From Streptomyces misionensis (GTDB taxonomy: Bacteria; Actinomycetota; Actinomycetes; Streptomycetales; Streptomycetaceae): 64,000 nt of DNA. Position numbers and translations under genes: made by a program. How positions within the stretch are numbered: position 1 is the first letter of the stretch; each line of letters opens with the position of its first letter. The stretch is taken from NCBI RefSeq assembly GCF_007896895.1, contig NZ_VOGW01000177.1:58575-122574 (forward strand), in the 5' to 3' direction. Under the pieces are notes generated by a model that ran no database searches, was not told where the DNA came from, and worked only from the letters and a program-made list of their open reading frames with translations. This document shows, one piece after another, positions 46,181 through 53,917 of the stretch.

Positions 46181-46237
46181 ATGGCCACTGTCATCATGCG
46201 CTCCCCCCTCCCCGTCGCCCGGGTGTGCCAGGCCTGA
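46181..46237 (+). CDS. 18-codon leader ORF upstream of the GNAT gene
   Basis: ATG 46181 is 8 bases from AAGGAGG and opens the short peptide MATVIMRSPLPVARVCQA, with TGA at 46235-46237. The GNAT start comes 36 bases later with its own GGAGGAA. Streptomyces genomes contain many annotated putative leader peptides of this size ending near a single cysteine, often before sulfur genes. This one resembles them in size and in its RVC ending. Coupled or attenuated expression of the acetyltransferase is possible. Confidence 0.55.
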   Translation: MATVIMRSPLPVARVCQA

Positions 46238-46273
46238 CCGGGAGCGCCCCCGCATCCCGGAGGAATCCGTTTC

Positions 46274-47182
46274 ATGACCGATCTGGTCATCCGCACGCTC
46301 GACGCGAGTAGTGCACACCTGTTCGACACCATGCCCGACCCGCTGCACTTCGCCGAGCGGCACCGGCTGATCGGCTTCCGCCCCGAGTGGCAGCGCATCG
46401 CCGTGCGCGACGGCCGCACCGTGGCCCGAGCCGCCTGGTGGGCCCGGCCGGAGGACGCCGAGCCGCTGCTGATCAACTGGTTCGACGTCGCCGAGGGCGA
46501 GGAGGCGGCCGGGGCCGAGCTGCTGCGGACCGCCCCGTGGCACCCCGAGGAACTCGAACTCGACCTGCCGCCCGGCTGGCGCGACGACCCCCGGCTGCGG
46601 GCCGCCGCCGGCACCCGCGCCGCCGCCGCGCGCTCGGCCGGGTACGAGCCCCTCGTCGAGCGCTTCCTCTACCGCTGGACCCCGCAGTGCGGCCTGCCCG
46701 AACGCCCCGGCCGCCTGGTCTTCACCGCCGAGCCGGACGACGCCGTCTTCCACGACCTCCTGCGCCGCATCCACTCCGTCACCCTCGACGCCCACGCCCG
46801 CCGGGCCATCGCCGCGGGCGGGGTGGAGCAGGCCGCCCAGGAGGAGATGGACTTCTTCCACTGGATGCCCTCGCCCCGCTCCTGGTGGCAGATCGCCCGC
46901 ACCCGCACGGGCGAGCCGGTCGGCGTCCACATCCCCGGCCGCAACCCCGCGGGCCCCTGCGTCGGCTTCATCGGCGTCGTCCCCGGGCAGCGCGGCCACG
47001 GGTACGCCTACGACCTCCTCGCCGAATGCACCCACTTCCTCGCCGCGCACGGCGCCGAGTTCATCGCCGCCGCCACCGACCAGGGCAACTTCCCGATGGC
47101 GGCCCACTTCGCGACGGCCGGCTACCCGGTGGTGCGGGAGCGGGTGAACTTCTGGGCCGAGCGCGTCGGCGGTGCCGGGTGA
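46274..47182 (+). CDS. GNAT-family N-acetyltransferase
   Basis: A 302-residue protein with a C-terminal GNAT domain. The acetyl-CoA loop is seen in CVGFIGVVPGQRGHGYAYDL (the RGxGxA-like loop), and the final helix ends YPVVRERVNFW. The N-terminal half is a degenerate second GNAT-like repeat. The substrate is unknown; small-molecule amines or protein termini are typical. ATG 46274 has GGAGGAA 9 bases upstream. It sits behind an 18-codon ORF that may tune its translation. Confidence 0.85.
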   Translation: MTDLVIRTLDASSAHLFDTMPDPLHFAERHRLIGFRPEWQRIAVRDGRTVARAAWWARPEDAEPLLINWFDVAEGEEAAGAELLRTAPWHPEELELDLPPGWRDDPRLRAAAGTRAAAARSAGYEPLVERFLYRWTPQCGLPERPGRLVFTAEPDDAVFHDLLRRIHSVTLDAHARRAIAAGGVEQAAQEEMDFFHWMPSPRSWWQIARTRTGEPVGVHIPGRNPAGPCVGFIGVVPGQRGHGYAYDLLAECTHFLAAHGAEFIAAATDQGNFPMAAHFATAGYPVVRERVNFWAERVGGAG

Positions 47183-47446
47183 CCCGCTGACCGCCCGGTG
47201 ACCGACGCCGGAGCGGGAGAGGGGCGAGCCGTTCGAGGAGACGGGAGCAGCTCGGGCCGACAGCCCGAACCCAGCGTACTGTCCAGGGAGTTGGGGCTTC
47301 ATGCCGCCCGGCGGGGAATTCCTTCCTTCGGGGTCAGGTGGCGGTCTTTCCCCGCCCGGGTGCCGGTGGCGAGCCGATAGTGGAGCCGCCGCCGGGCCCG
47401 GGTCCGGCGGTGTTTCGGTGAACCGCGTGACCGGAGGGGAACAACC
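47183..47446. other. Gap before the four-gene operon
   Basis: These 264 bases hold an imperfect stem (GGCGGGGAA near 47307 with TTCCCCGCC near 47348) and GC-rich repeats. No gene is supported. A promoter for the downstream operon should lie here, with CCGATAGTG near 47375 as a weak -10 candidate. Confidence 0.35.
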
Positions 47447-47983
47447 ATGGCCACCAGCGAGGCGAACAACCGTGTCGAACTCGTCTTCTCCCTGTTCGAC
47501 GCCAACGGCAACGGCGTACTGGACCCGGGGGACTTCGAGCTGATGGGCAGGCGGGTGGTCGAGGCCGTGCCCGAGGCCGGCGACAGCGCGAAGAACAGGA
47601 TGCTCCAGGCCTTCCAGGGCTACTGGGACACCCTGCGCACGGAACTGGACGCCGACGGCGACGGGCAGGTCAGCCCCGAGGAGTTCAACGCCATCGTGCT
47701 CGACCCGCAGCGGTTCGACGTCACCGTCGACGAGTTCGCCGAGGCGCTCGCCGCCCTGGGCGACCCGGACGGCGACGGCTACGTCGAACGCCCCCACTTC
47801 GTCGCCCTGATGACGGCCATCGGCTTCCGCCGCCCCAACATCGAGGCCCTGTTCGACGCCTTCGAACCGGTCCACGGCGACCGCATCCCCGTGGTCACCT
47901 GGGCCGACGGCATCCGCGACTACTACCGTCCCGAGAAGTCCGGCATCCCCGGCGACCACCTCGTCACGGACGGCACCCGGTGA
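47447..47983 (+). CDS. EF-hand calcium-binding protein (calerythrin type)
   Basis: A 178-residue cytoplasmic protein with four EF-hand positions: DANGNGVLDPGDF (about 19-31), DADGDGQVSPEEF (about 68-80), DPDGDGYVERPHF (about 106-118) and a degenerate fourth (EPVHGDRIPVVTW). Three loops have full calcium ligands. The layout is that of calerythrin-like proteins of Actinobacteria, proposed calcium buffers or sensors. ATG 47447 has GGAGGGGA upstream. Its stop overlaps the next gene's GTG (GTGA). Being first in an operon of three enzymes is unusual and suggests calcium control of, or calcium storage for, that pathway. Confidence 0.9.
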   Translation: MATSEANNRVELVFSLFDANGNGVLDPGDFELMGRRVVEAVPEAGDSAKNRMLQAFQGYWDTLRTELDADGDGQVSPEEFNAIVLDPQRFDVTVDEFAEALAALGDPDGDGYVERPHFVALMTAIGFRRPNIEALFDAFEPVHGDRIPVVTWADGIRDYYRPEKSGIPGDHLVTDGTR

Positions 47984-49083
47984 CCCGCGCCCACAGCGCC
48001 CCCGTCGTCGGCCTGGCCGTGGGCCGGGGCACCGGGCCCGAACTGGCGGACGTCTTCGAGCGGGTGCTCGGCGCGCTGACCGCAGGCCACCCGCACGGCG
48101 TGACGATCGAGCGCTCCCCGCGCCTCTACCACTCCTACGTCTCGCTGCGCGGCGAACGGGACATCGCCCGCATCCGCGCGCTGACCGCCGAGGACGCCGA
48201 CCACTACGAGCGGTTCTGCCGTACCAGCGCCGAGCAGGGCACCACCGCGGTGTTCCGCACCGCGATCAACGCCCAGTCCCTGTACCTCGTCCGCGGACGG
48301 CTGCGCGCCGTCAAGGTGGACCTGCTCGGCACCCGCCGGCGCTCCCTGCTGCTGGTGCGGGACCAGGCCCAGGGCTTCTACACCGGCGAGAACCGGCACA
48401 CGCCCGGCGAGGTCACCCGCACCACGACCTTCAGCCGGGAACTCACCGAGGCCGTCGTCTCCTACGCGCTGAGCCGGGCCCGGCGGGAGTGGCCGGACGG
48501 GCGGATCGGCCGCATCGTGATGGCCTACAAGTTCCATCTGCTGGACGGCGCGCTCGACGCCTGGGTGAGCGCCCTCGCGGACCGGCTCGGCGTCGAGATC
48601 GGGCTGTTCCAGCCGGACACCGTCAACCGCGACCTGATCACCCACGGCCTGCCCGACCGCACCCTGCTGATCGCCGGGAACGAATGGGCCGACATCATGC
48701 ACGTCATGCTGCTGGAACGGTTCGGCTCCGACCGGCAGGAAAACCGCTGCACCGAGAACGTCTTCCTCGACCCCGCGCTGTCGGGCCTGACCGAGTACCA
48801 GACGGTGCACGGCTCGGCCGACGACCTCGCCGGGCGGGACCTCGTCAACCCGGTGGCGACGTTCCGCGCGGCGGCGCTCGTCGCGGAGCGGCACGCCGGA
48901 CGCGCCGGCGCGGTGGCGGCCGTGGAGAAGGCCCTGCGGACCCTCGCCGGACGGGGCATACGCACCCCCGACCTCGGCGGACGGCACTCCACCAGTGCCG
49001 TGACCGACGCCCTGCTCGCCACCCTCGGCGCGTCCGGGACCGGCGGTACTCCGGCGGACGCCGCCCTGGTCGGCGGGTCATGA
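47980..49083 (+). CDS. Isocitrate/isopropylmalate dehydrogenase-family protein, divergent
   Basis: A 367-residue member of the beta-decarboxylating dehydrogenase family. The opening VVGLAVGRGTGPELADVFER matches the GDGIGPE start. The middle IVMAYKFHLLDGALDAW corresponds to the K-N-x-L-x-x region with Lys, and DTVNRDLITHGLPDRTLLIA to the metal-Asp segment. The end holds YQTVHGSADDLAGRDLVNPV, close to the usual EPxHGSAPDIAGKxIANP. The substrate Arg/Ser pattern of true isocitrate or isopropylmalate enzymes is not clear, so the substrate is probably different. It overlaps both neighbours by 4 bases. Confidence 0.82.
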   Translation: MTRAHSAPVVGLAVGRGTGPELADVFERVLGALTAGHPHGVTIERSPRLYHSYVSLRGERDIARIRALTAEDADHYERFCRTSAEQGTTAVFRTAINAQSLYLVRGRLRAVKVDLLGTRRRSLLLVRDQAQGFYTGENRHTPGEVTRTTTFSRELTEAVVSYALSRARREWPDGRIGRIVMAYKFHLLDGALDAWVSALADRLGVEIGLFQPDTVNRDLITHGLPDRTLLIAGNEWADIMHVMLLERFGSDRQENRCTENVFLDPALSGLTEYQTVHGSADDLAGRDLVNPVATFRAAALVAERHAGRAGAVAAVEKALRTLAGRGIRTPDLGGRHSTSAVTDALLATLGASGTGGTPADAALVGGS

Positions 49084-49724
49084 CCGGCGCGGCGGGCAAG
49101 GGGACGGCCCTGGTCGTCGTCGATGTGCAGAACGACTTCTGCGCGAGCCCGGCGGCCCTGGCCCGTTTCCCCGGCGACCCCACCGCCCTGGAGGCGGCCG
49201 TCGCCGGCACCGTCCGCGCGGTGGCCGAGGCCCGCGCCCGGAACGTGGAGGTGATCTTCGTACGCTTCACCGGCGATCCCGGGCACCAGGGCCCCGCCTG
49301 GCGGCTGCGCGACCGCACCCTCGGCAAACGGCCGAAGTGCCTGGAGGGCACCTGGGGCGCCGAGTTCCACGCGGTCCGCCCGGCCCCGGGCGAGCGCGTC
49401 TTCACCAAACGCGCCCGCTTCGACGCCTTCCGCGCCGACGGCTTCGGGGCCCACCTCACCGCGCGGGGCACCGGTCATCTGGTCCTCGCCGGCCTCTACG
49501 CCGACGTGTGCGTGGACACCACCGCCCGCACCGCGTTCCAGCAGGGCCTCCACGTCACCGTCCTGACGGACTGCACCACCGCCCTGCATCTGCCGTACGA
49601 CGCCGCCCTGCGGTTCATGCGCGTGGTGTACGGCGCCCGGACCACCACGGCGGACGATCCCGCGGCCTGGACCGCGCCCGCGTACCGCAGCGAGGAGGAG
49701 CCGTGCCCGCTGCCACCGGGCTGA
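49080..49724 (+). CDS. Isochorismatase-like cysteine hydrolase
   Basis: A 214-residue hydrolase of the isochorismatase/nicotinamidase fold. The triad is Asp15 in LVVVDVQNDFC, Lys110 in VFTKRARFDAF and Cys144 in LAGLYADVCVDTTAR. Enzymes with Cys hydrolyse amides, ureas or carbamates; true isochorismatases have other residues there. It starts with ATGA overlap to the dehydrogenase, and its 3' end overlaps the methyltransferase gene by 22 bases, so these genes are translated as a unit. The physiological substrate is probably an intermediate of this unknown pathway. Confidence 0.88.
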   Translation: MTGAAGKGTALVVVDVQNDFCASPAALARFPGDPTALEAAVAGTVRAVAEARARNVEVIFVRFTGDPGHQGPAWRLRDRTLGKRPKCLEGTWGAEFHAVRPAPGERVFTKRARFDAFRADGFGAHLTARGTGHLVLAGLYADVCVDTTARTAFQQGLHVTVLTDCTTALHLPYDAALRFMRVVYGARTTTADDPAAWTAPAYRSEEEPCPLPPG

Positions 49725-50662
49725 CCGACGGGGTGGCCCGGGGGGTGGGGCGCACCGCCCTGCTGGTGGCCGCGGCCCGCGCCATCGAGACCCACCGCCC
49801 CGACGCCCTGGCCCGGGACCCGTTCGCCGAGCACTTCGTGCGCGCGGCCCCGGCCTCGGCCGGCTGGCCGGTCCGCCCGGGACAGGTGCCCGACGGGGAG
49901 GCCGACCCGCTGTGGGGCCGGCTCGGCCGGTACTTCGCCCTGCGCACCCGCGTCCTGGACGACCATCTGCTCCGCTCGGCGCACCTGGGCGCCCGTCAGG
50001 TGGTGCTGCTCGGCGCGGGCCTGGACTCCAGGGCGTACCGGCTCGACTGGCCGCCCGGGTGCGCGGTGTACGAGGTGGACACCCCCGAGGTGCTGGCGTT
50101 CAAACAGTCGGTGCTCGACCGTGTCCGGGCGACCCCCGTGACCGAGCGCCGCCCGCTCGCGGCCGACCTGCGGCACGACTGGGCCGGGGCGCTGCAAGAC
50201 GCCGGCTTCGACCCCGGCGCGCCCACCGCCTGGCTCGCCGAGGGACTGCTGCTCTACCTGCCCGCGGCGGCCGAGCGGCGTCTCGTCGCCACGGTCGACC
50301 GGCTCAGCGCGGCGGGCAGCACCCTGGCCTACGAGATCAAGGAGATCGCGGAGTCACCCGAGGTGCGGTCCAGCCCCGTCTACGCCGATGCGCGCCGGCG
50401 CGTCGGCATAGACCTGCTCGCCCTCTTCGACGGCGAGCCGCGCCCCGACTCGGCGGGCGAACTCGCGGGCCGGGGCTGGACGGTGACCGTCCGCACCCCC
50501 TACGAGTTCACCCGCCGCCACGGCCGCGGCCCGCTGCCGGAACCCCACGACGCCCTGGCCGCCAACCGCTGGATCTTCGCGGCCGCCACCCACACCCGGG
50601 AGGGCCCCGCCCCCGCACCCCGGACGACCCGACCGCGTTCGCAGCGGCGTCCCGGAAACTAG
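49703..50662 (+). CDS. SAM-dependent methyltransferase (TIGR00027/LCMT family)
   Basis: A 319-residue class I methyltransferase of the leucine-carboxyl-methyltransferase-like family common in Actinobacteria, acting on small molecules or carboxylates. Motif I is VVLLGAGLDSRAYRLDWP; the Asp/Glu binding the ribose is in VYEVDTPEVLAFK; motif APTAWLAEGLLLYLPAAA is diagnostic. The start is GTG 49703 behind GAGGAGGAG. It is the last gene of the four-gene operon. Its TAG stop shares bases with the stop of the convergent oxidoreductase, so no terminator can lie between them. Confidence 0.88.
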   Translation: MPAATGLTDGVARGVGRTALLVAAARAIETHRPDALARDPFAEHFVRAAPASAGWPVRPGQVPDGEADPLWGRLGRYFALRTRVLDDHLLRSAHLGARQVVLLGAGLDSRAYRLDWPPGCAVYEVDTPEVLAFKQSVLDRVRATPVTERRPLAADLRHDWAGALQDAGFDPGAPTAWLAEGLLLYLPAAAERRLVATVDRLSAAGSTLAYEIKEIAESPEVRSSPVYADARRRVGIDLLALFDGEPRPDSAGELAGRGWTVTVRTPYEFTRRHGRGPLPEPHDALAANRWIFAAATHTREGPAPAPRTTRPRSQRRPGN

Positions 50663-51546
50663 TTCCCGGCGGCCGTCAGGCGGGCCTCCGCGGTCGTCAG
50701 GATCTCGGTGACCCGGAGGCCGAAGGCCGCGTCGCACGGGTGGGGGCGGCCCGTGGCGGCGGCGCTCAGGAGCGCGTCGGCGGCCCGGGTGAGGGCGGCG
50801 GTCGCGTCCTCCGTGCCGGGCGGCAGGGCGGTGACCCCGGCCTCGCCGCGCAGTTCCACCTCGGCCCCGGCCGCCGCGGGCGGGGCCGTCAGGCTCAGGG
50901 TGAGGGCGCTGGAGGCCCCGGCGGCATGGTCGAGGACCACATGCACGCTGTCGCCCTGACCCTGTCCGGCGGCCACCACCCGGGTGACGTCGCCGAGGAC
51001 CGGCAGCAGCACCGAGAGCGCGTGCGGACCCACGTCCCACAGCGCGCCCTTCTCCCGGCGCCACGGCGAGGCCGCGAACGGGCTGTCGGTGGTGAACACC
51101 GCGCCCAGCCACTGGGCCCGCGCCGTGAACCAGCCCGCCACCGCGGCCTGTTCCTCGATCCACGCCTCCGGCTCCTTCTGGAACCGCGCGGTGAAGAACA
51201 CCACCGACGCCACTGCGGCACGCTCCGCGGCCTCCGCGACCGCCCGCGCGTCGGCGACCGTGAGCGCCAGCGGCTTGTCCAGCAGCAGATGCCGCCCGGC
51301 CCGCGCCGCGCGCACCGCCAGCGGGGCCTGCACGGACGGCGGCAGGGCGACGGCGACCGCGTCCACATCGGCCAGCAGCGTGTCCACCTCGTCGTACGCC
51401 GTGACGTCGTACCGCCGCGCGAGCGCGCCCGCCGCCTCCGGCCTGCGGCCCCACACCCCGGCGAACTCCAGGCCGGGGTGCCCGGCGAGGGCGGGGGCGT
51501 ACGCCGCCCGGGCCCACGGGCCCGTTCCCAGCAGTCCGATGCGCAT
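50659..51546 (-). CDS. Gfo/Idh/MocA-family oxidoreductase
   Basis: An NAD(P)-dependent oxidoreductase of 295 residues. The Rossmann fold shows MRIGLLGTGPWARAAYAPAL and the lysine motif HLLLDKPLALTVADARA (the usual E-K-P is D-K-P). The C-terminal half binds substrate, often a sugar or cyclitol, but some members modify natural products. ATG 51546 has AAAGGA 7 bases upstream. It begins 35 bases after tgmB on the same strand, so it is probably the third gene of the graspetide operon. Its stop (CTA read in reverse) overlaps the stop of the convergent methyltransferase within one CTAG. Confidence 0.9.
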   Translation of the reverse strand: MRIGLLGTGPWARAAYAPALAGHPGLEFAGVWGRRPEAAGALARRYDVTAYDEVDTLLADVDAVAVALPPSVQAPLAVRAARAGRHLLLDKPLALTVADARAVAEAAERAAVASVVFFTARFQKEPEAWIEEQAAVAGWFTARAQWLGAVFTTDSPFAASPWRREKGALWDVGPHALSVLLPVLGDVTRVVAAGQGQGDSVHVVLDHAAGASSALTLSLTAPPAAAGAEVELRGEAGVTALPPGTEDATAALTRAADALLSAAATGRPHPCDAAFGLRVTEILTTAEARLTAAGN

Positions 51547-51581
51547 GAGACGTTCCTTTCGGCGGACCGTGGCCCGCGTGC

Positions 51582-52565
51582 TCAAAAGCCCGAGAACTCT
51601 TCGTCGTCGAGGAGTCCGGCCTGCGGACTCCCGCTGCCCGCGAGCCAGTCGGCGATGGTGGCGGCGATCGGCTGCCCGGTGTCCATCTCCACGAAGCCGA
51701 ACTGGCCGGACTGATTGCACTCCAGGAACCACCAGACACCCTCGGCGTCCTCCGCGAAGTCGAAGGCACCATAGGCGAGTTCGGCCCCCCGCAGATACCG
51801 CAGCACCCCCTCGGCGACCGGTGGGGGCACCGGTGCCGGAGCCCAGGGGGCGTTTGACGGGGCGAACCGGACGTCCACGTCGTCCGGATGGGCGTCCGGC
51901 GCGACCGGCTTGCGCGCCGCCAGCAGGGTGCCGCCGACCGCGGTCAGCCGGATGTCGGCCCGTTTGGGCACGCGCCGTTGCAGCAGCGTCGGCCCGTAGG
52001 CCACCGCCGTGAAGTCCGTGTCCGGTGCGACCCGGCTGGTCGGCACCGCCCGGGGCGGCTCCTGCGGATGCGCCCCGGAGACCGGCTTGACCACCAGGTC
52101 CGGATGGCGCCCCGCGAACTCCCGCGCCGCCTGCGGGAACGTGGTGATCAGTGTGTCCGGCACCGGCAGCCCGGCGCGTTGCGCGAGGCGCAGCTGCCAG
52201 GGCTTGTACCGGGCGCGGCGGGCGGCGTCCGGATGGTTCATCCAGCGGGCGCCGGTGCAGCGGAGCATGCCGTACAGCGCCTGCGCGGACTCCTCGGTCA
52301 GCCAGGCGGACGGCTGGGCGGCACGGGCGGCCGCGGTCCCGGGCCTGCGCAGCCAGACGGAACGCAGGCCGTCCATGTCCACCAGGCGCCCGCCGACGGA
52401 CAGTCGTCCGCGGCAGGCGCCCCGCGCGTACTCGCCCGACAGCGCCACCCCGTTCGTCAGATCGGCGGGATCGAGCCGGACGACGGGCACGCCGGCCTCG
52501 CCCAGCCGGAGGACCACCATGTCCGCCGTCACGTCCTCTTCACTGGTCAGGATGAGCACGGTCAT
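51582..52565 (-). CDS. tgmB: Graspetide ATP-grasp ligase
   Basis: A 327-residue ATP-grasp peptide ligase of the TgmB/MvdD type. It joins Ser, Thr or Lys side chains to Asp or Glu side chains of a ribosomal precursor to form macrolactone or lactam rings. Its opening LILTSEEDVTADMVVLRLGE is characteristic. The ATP-grasp core includes DLVVKPVSGAH, PTLLQRRVPKRADIRLTAVG and the metal-binding end WWFLECNQSGQFGFVE. It starts 18 bases after the precursor stop; the ribosome site is weak, consistent with coupling. The ligase family call is firm; ring pattern is inferred. Confidence 0.92.
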   Translation of the reverse strand: MTVLILTSEEDVTADMVVLRLGEAGVPVVRLDPADLTNGVALSGEYARGACRGRLSVGGRLVDMDGLRSVWLRRPGTAAARAAQPSAWLTEESAQALYGMLRCTGARWMNHPDAARRARYKPWQLRLAQRAGLPVPDTLITTFPQAAREFAGRHPDLVVKPVSGAHPQEPPRAVPTSRVAPDTDFTAVAYGPTLLQRRVPKRADIRLTAVGGTLLAARKPVAPDAHPDDVDVRFAPSNAPWAPAPVPPPVAEGVLRYLRGAELAYGAFDFAEDAEGVWWFLECNQSGQFGFVEMDTGQPIAATIADWLAGSGSPQAGLLDDEEFSGF

Positions 52566-52583
52566 CGTCTGCGGGTCCGCGGC

Positions 52584-52775
52584 TCAGTCGTCGAAGTGCG
52601 TCTTGGAACCGGCGGTCGAGGTCGTGGTTCCCAGCGCGCGCAAGGTCGCGTGATCGGTCGCGGCGATCCGCCCGTCCGGGAGGACGTTCAACTGCAGTCC
52701 GGAGTCGTACGCGTACGGAACGGTGACATCCAACTGCACAGCCGGGCGCGCGTAGTTGAGCGTGAACGGTTGCAT
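52584..52775 (-). CDS. tgmA: Graspetide precursor peptide
   Basis: A 63-residue ribosomal precursor: a leader (MQPFTLNYARPAVQLDVTV to LQLNVLPDGRIA) and a core ending GTTTSTAGSKTHFDD. Start ATG 52775 has GGGAGAG 3 bases upstream. The leader pattern matches the putative ATP-grasp-modified RiPP (GRASP-target) family. In the core, Thr50-52, Ser53, Thr54, Ser57, Lys58 and Thr59 are possible donors and Asp62-Asp63 (and Asp41) the acceptors for omega-ester or amide rings. The ligase gene follows directly. No leader cleavage signal or dedicated protease is obvious. Confidence 0.88.
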   Translation of the reverse strand: MQPFTLNYARPAVQLDVTVPYAYDSGLQLNVLPDGRIAATDHATLRALGTTTSTAGSKTHFDD

Positions 52776-52894
52776 GGTCTCTCCCTGGTTCGGCTTTCAC
52801 GTCCTTATACGATTCGAACGGGTGAATGGTTTCCTTACGCTGCGTGACGGTGGCGCGGAGGGAGGCGTTCCACCGGTCCGCCGCGCGCCGGTGC

Positions 52895-53761
52895 TCACGC
52901 CGTGAGCGCCCCGCGCGCCACCGCCAGTGCTTGCTCCGCGTATCCGCGTCCGAACAGGACCGCGTGTACCAGGAGCGGGAACAGCTGATGTACCCCGACC
53001 CGGGTGCGCCAGCCGTCGGCGAGCGGTGCCGCCTCCTCGTACCCCGCCAGGATCCGGTCCAGATGGGGGCAGCCGAAGAGCTGAAGCATCGCCAGGTCGG
53101 TCTCCCGGTGGCCGCCGTGCGCGGCCGGGTCGATGAGCCGCACCTCGCCGTCCGCGCCCCACAGCACATTGCCGCTCCACAGGTCGCCGTGCAGCCGGGC
53201 GGGCGGCTCCGCGGGCCCCGCCAGCTCCGGCAGCCGGGCGCAGAGCCGCTCGAACACCGACGCCTCGCCCGGCCGCAGCGTGCCCCGCTCGACGGCGCCC
53301 CGCACGTACGGCAGCACCCGCCGTTCGGCGTACCAGCCGCTCCACTCGGCGCCGGGAACGTTGCGCATGGGGGCGAGCCCGATGTACGCCTCCTCGGGGC
53401 CACCGGGCGGTGCCGCCCCGAAGCGGGGCGCGCCCGCCGCGTGCAGGGCGGCCAGCGCCTGACCGAAACGGAACGCCGCCTTCGCGTCGGGTCGTCCCGT
53501 CGCCACCCGCTCGGTCACCAGCCAGCGCTCGTCGCAGCCGAGCACCGCCGGCAGCCGTACGGTGCCCGCCGCGGCCAGCCAGCGCAGCCCCGCCGCCTCG
53601 GCGCGCACCGCCCCGGGGGCGTCGGCGCGCTTGACCATCACCGGTGTGCCGTCGTCCAGCCGCACCTCGGCGGGCGAGGCGGACACCGCATACGTGCCGC
53701 TGACCGCGCGCCCGGTGAGCCGGGCCGCGGCCTGTCCAGGATCCTCGTCTCGCGTGACCAC
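52895..53761 (-). CDS. Fructosamine kinase family protein
   Basis: A 288-residue kinase of the fructosamine-3-kinase/aminoglycoside phosphotransferase fold. Features: GTPVMVKRADAPGAVRAEAA with the ATP-binding Lys, the catalytic loop RLHGDLWSGNVLWG and the metal motif VRLIDPAAHGGHRETDLAML. The family phosphorylates ketosamines to trigger their breakdown, repairing glycated protein. GTG 53761 is preceded by -10 TACTCT (minus strand 53774-53769) such that the transcript starts at or near the codon, hence leaderless. It is 119 bases upstream of tgmA on the same strand and probably independent. Confidence 0.9.
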   Translation of the reverse strand: MVTRDEDPGQAAARLTGRAVSGTYAVSASPAEVRLDDGTPVMVKRADAPGAVRAEAAGLRWLAAAGTVRLPAVLGCDERWLVTERVATGRPDAKAAFRFGQALAALHAAGAPRFGAAPPGGPEEAYIGLAPMRNVPGAEWSGWYAERRVLPYVRGAVERGTLRPGEASVFERLCARLPELAGPAEPPARLHGDLWSGNVLWGADGEVRLIDPAAHGGHRETDLAMLQLFGCPHLDRILAGYEEAAPLADGWRTRVGVHQLFPLLVHAVLFGRGYAEQALAVARGALTA

Positions 53762-53917
53762 GGCTTCAGAGTACGGCTCACAACACCCGGCCAGGAGAGG
53801 GTACTTCGACCGTTGATACGACTCTTTTCGGCCGATCGGCAGCGGTCGCCCACCCGGTCGGGCGCGCGCCGGCGGCGCGAGTGCGCCGAGTGGTCACACG
53901 AGGCGCCCGCCGTACCC

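Noticed and set aside
49703..50662. The methyltransferase as the tgmC partner of the graspetide ligase
   Set aside because: It belongs to the TIGR00027/LCMT family, not the PIMT-like family of tgmC, and is on the opposite strand in another operon.
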